This document shows, piece after piece, positions 62,669-64,000 of a stretch of DNA of 64,000 nucleotides. The notes beneath the pieces were generated by a model. The model saw only the letters and a program-made list of their open reading frames with translations. It was not told the DNA's origin and did no database searches. Numbering within the stretch: position 1 is the first letter of the stretch; every line of letters begins with the position of its first letter. Source of the stretch: an uncultured Eubacterium sp. (lineage in GTDB: Bacteria; Bacillota; Clostridia; Lachnospirales; Lachnospiraceae); assembly GCA_945946665.1 (NCBI GenBank), contig CAMEWO010000006.1, positions 27,958 to 91,957 on the forward strand, read 5' to 3'. Made by a program: the position numbers and the translations under genes.

Positions 62669-63370
62669 TTATTCAACTTTCATCATTCTGTAACCAACGC
62701 CGATATGCGTCTGAATATACTGGGGAGAATCAGCGTTTTTTTCCAGCTTTTTCCGAAGTGTCGCCATGAAAACTCTCAGGGAAGCAATGTCGTTATCCCA
62801 ACTGCTTCCCCAAATACTCTGCGTAATGAAAGTATGAGTCAAAACCTTGCCGATATTTCTTGACAGCAGACACAAAAGTTTATATTCAATAGGCGTAAGA
62901 TGTAATTCTTCATCATCTAAATATGCGCATCCTGCAGCATAATCTATACGAAGTTTGCCGTTTGTGAAAACGGCGGCTTCGGCGGCGGTCTCGTTCTGTA
63001 TCATATTAAGCCGCCTTTGCGTAACCCTGAGCCTTGCCAATAGTTCCTCCACAGAAAATGGTTTGGTCAGGTAATCGTCAGCACCCGCATCCAGAGCATC
63101 AATTTTATCGGTATCTTCGCTTCGGGCACTTATGACAATAATAGGCATATTTGACCATGTGCGGATTTTTTTGATAACATCAACACCGTCAATATCGGGA
63201 AGTCCCAAATCCAGCAGGACAATATCAGGATTGTGGGATGATGCTTCCAAAACGGCGTCTGCACCGTTAGATGCGGTTAAGTATCTGTAATCGTGTGCTT
63301 TAAGGGTTGTTGAAATAAGATTTTTCACCGAATTATCATCTTCTACAACCAATATCAAGAGTTTATTCAT
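62669..63370 (-). CDS. kdpE: Response regulator, KdpE-like (OmpR family)
   Basis: 233 residues. Receiver domain: acidic pocket VVEDDNSVKNLI, phosphorylation aspartate in DIVLLDLGLPDIDG, IIVISARSEDTDKIDALDAG and the lysine of DDYLTKPFSVEELL. The carboxyl winged helix is of OmpR type (LTPIEYKLLCLLSRNIGKVL, ending THIGVGYRMMKVE). Matches KdpE in length and wording. KdpE activates the potassium-uptake kdp operon at low K+ or high osmolarity. Its start overlaps the kinase gene by 8 bp. No kdpFABC genes are inside the window. Confidence 0.9.
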   Translation of the reverse strand: MNKLLILVVEDDNSVKNLISTTLKAHDYRYLTASNGADAVLEASSHNPDIVLLDLGLPDIDGVDVIKKIRTWSNMPIIVISARSEDTDKIDALDAGADDYLTKPFSVEELLARLRVTQRRLNMIQNETAAEAAVFTNGKLRIDYAAGCAYLDDEELHLTPIEYKLLCLLSRNIGKVLTHTFITQSIWGSSWDNDIASLRVFMATLRKKLEKNADSPQYIQTHIGVGYRMMKVE

Positions 63371-64000
63371 GAATTTCTACCTCCCCGGCTGGTAATGTAA
63401 TAGTGAACACCGTACCATGCGGTGTATTGTCCGAAACGATTATTTTGCCGCCGTGTGCATTTACGATGGAACGGCACAGTGATAATCCCAAACCTAAGCT
63501 GCGTCGGCTGTCGGCTATTTTATTCGATCCGCTGTAAAACATATCGAACACCCGCTCTTTCATTTCATCGGGTATTCCATCACCGTCATCAGCAATGGAT
63601 ATAACGGCTTTATCTCCTTGCTTCCAGGTTTTAATCAGAATATTAGAGCCTTTCGGCGTGTATTTAATTGCGTTATCCACAATATTTATGATAACCTGCA
63701 CCATAAGCTTTGCATCCATTTTGGCAAGAAGATAATCCTCTTTGTTATGGACAGTGATATGGTGCTCCACGCTTTTTCTATTCACATGATGAAGTGCTTC
63801 GGTGATGACATCGTCTACCAAATCCTCTGTAATGTGAAGATTAAGCCGTCCTTCTTCAATTCTTGTTACCGAAAGCAGATTTTCCACAAGATTGATAAGC
63901 CACATAGAGTCATCGTAAATATCGCTATAAAGCTGATTCTTTGTTGCTTCGTCAAAGGAATTGCCGTTTGATATAAGATTGCTTGCGTTTCCCGAAATAG
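63363..64000 (-). CDS. kdpD: Sensor histidine kinase, KdpD-like, carboxyl part only
   Basis: Runs off the right edge; the ORF-track entry begins at an internal methionine, but the frame continues to 64000 (ISGNASNLISNGNSF, the HisKA region just after the phosphorylated histidine, which is itself outside). ATPase boxes are present: VIINIVDNAIKYTPKGSNIL (N box), ISIADDGDGIPDEM (G1), DSRRSLGLGLSLCRSIVNAH (G2). It would phosphorylate KdpE. Bases here look richer in CG dinucleotides than in the neighbouring genes. Confidence 0.9.
   Translation of the reverse strand, partial: ISGNASNLISNGNSFDEATKNQLYSDIYDDSMWLINLVENLLSVTRIEEGRLNLHITEDLVDDVITEALHHVNRKSVEHHITVHNKEDYLLAKMDAKLMVQVIINIVDNAIKYTPKGSNILIKTWKQGDKAVISIADDGDGIPDEMKERVFDMFYSGSNKIADSRRSLGLGLSLCRSIVNAHGGKIIVSDNTPHGTVFTITLPAGEVEIHE

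Overview
The window looks like low-GC chromosomal DNA from an anaerobic Clostridia bacterium, most likely a Lachnospiraceae (the [Eubacterium]/Lachnospira/Coprococcus/Butyrivibrio type). The reasons are AGGAGG-type ribosome sites, AT-rich codons, a CIRCE-controlled groESL operon, a short ProRS with a cysteine-rich tail, a CotS-like protein and DUF4143 ATPases. This is inferred from gene content; no species was identified by search. Nearly every gene is on the minus strand, so the text order below runs against transcription. No stretch longer than 300 bp lacks a gene.

Region 1 (1-8.2 kb, promoter at 8.2 kb): UDP-galactopyranose mutase, a membrane-tethered sigma-factor-like protein with 39-bp repeats, a guanylyltransferase/cupin/mannose-6-phosphate isomerase fusion, a small anchored protein and a YfhO-family membrane protein that runs off the left edge. 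Region 2 (8.2-20.1 kb): a lone GT2, a tRNA-Leu(UAA), then a ten-gene operon read from a consensus promoter at 20.1 kb. It encodes ManC-Gmd-Rmd (GDP-D-rhamnose), DdhA-DdhB-DdhC (CDP-3,6-dideoxyhexose), GtrA, a YerE-like thiamine-diphosphate enzyme, a reductase and a GtrB-like GT2. I read this as synthesis of GDP-D-rhamnose plus a CDP-linked branched-chain 3,6-dideoxy sugar of the yersiniose type. The GT2, GtrA and YfhO set resembles the CsbB-GtcA-YfhO system that glycosylates cell-surface polymers from a polyprenyl-phosphate-linked sugar.

Region 3 (20.1-27.3 kb) is housekeeping and regulation: citrate synthase overlapping a MarR gene, groES-groEL, and an AAA/DUF4143 ATPase - Gfo/Idh/MocA - MarR operon. 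That operon's promoter carries a palindrome over the -10 box and a 33-bp tandem repeat upstream. Region 4 (27.3-57 kb) is one very large surface-glycan locus. In transcription order it holds a PEGA lipoprotein, a DegT aminotransferase, an initiating phosphoglycosyl transferase, a GT2, a CapD/PglF-type dehydratase, three GT4s, an ABC exporter whose ATPase has a Wzt-type carboxyl domain, another GT4, an SGNH protein plus MBOAT pair for O-acylation, a small coiled-coil protein, three more GT4s, two large GT-C-like membrane proteins, a nucleotidyltransferase-aminotransferase fusion, LicD, a MOP-type flippase and a separately promoted GT-C-like protein.

Region 5 (57-64 kb): a CotS-like kinase-fold protein, CCA-adding enzyme, ProRS, an RluA pseudouridine synthase, a plus-strand Asn-rich CD225/dispanin-like membrane protein sharing a divergent promoter with rluA, and KdpE with the end of KdpD. 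The most interesting points are the CDP-branched-sugar operon joined to a GtrA/GtrB system, the nucleotidyltransferase-aminotransferase fusion next to LicD (candidate phosphonate or amino-alcohol-phosphate decoration), the sigma-like transmembrane protein, and the repeat-plus-operator promoter of the ATPase-MarR operon.
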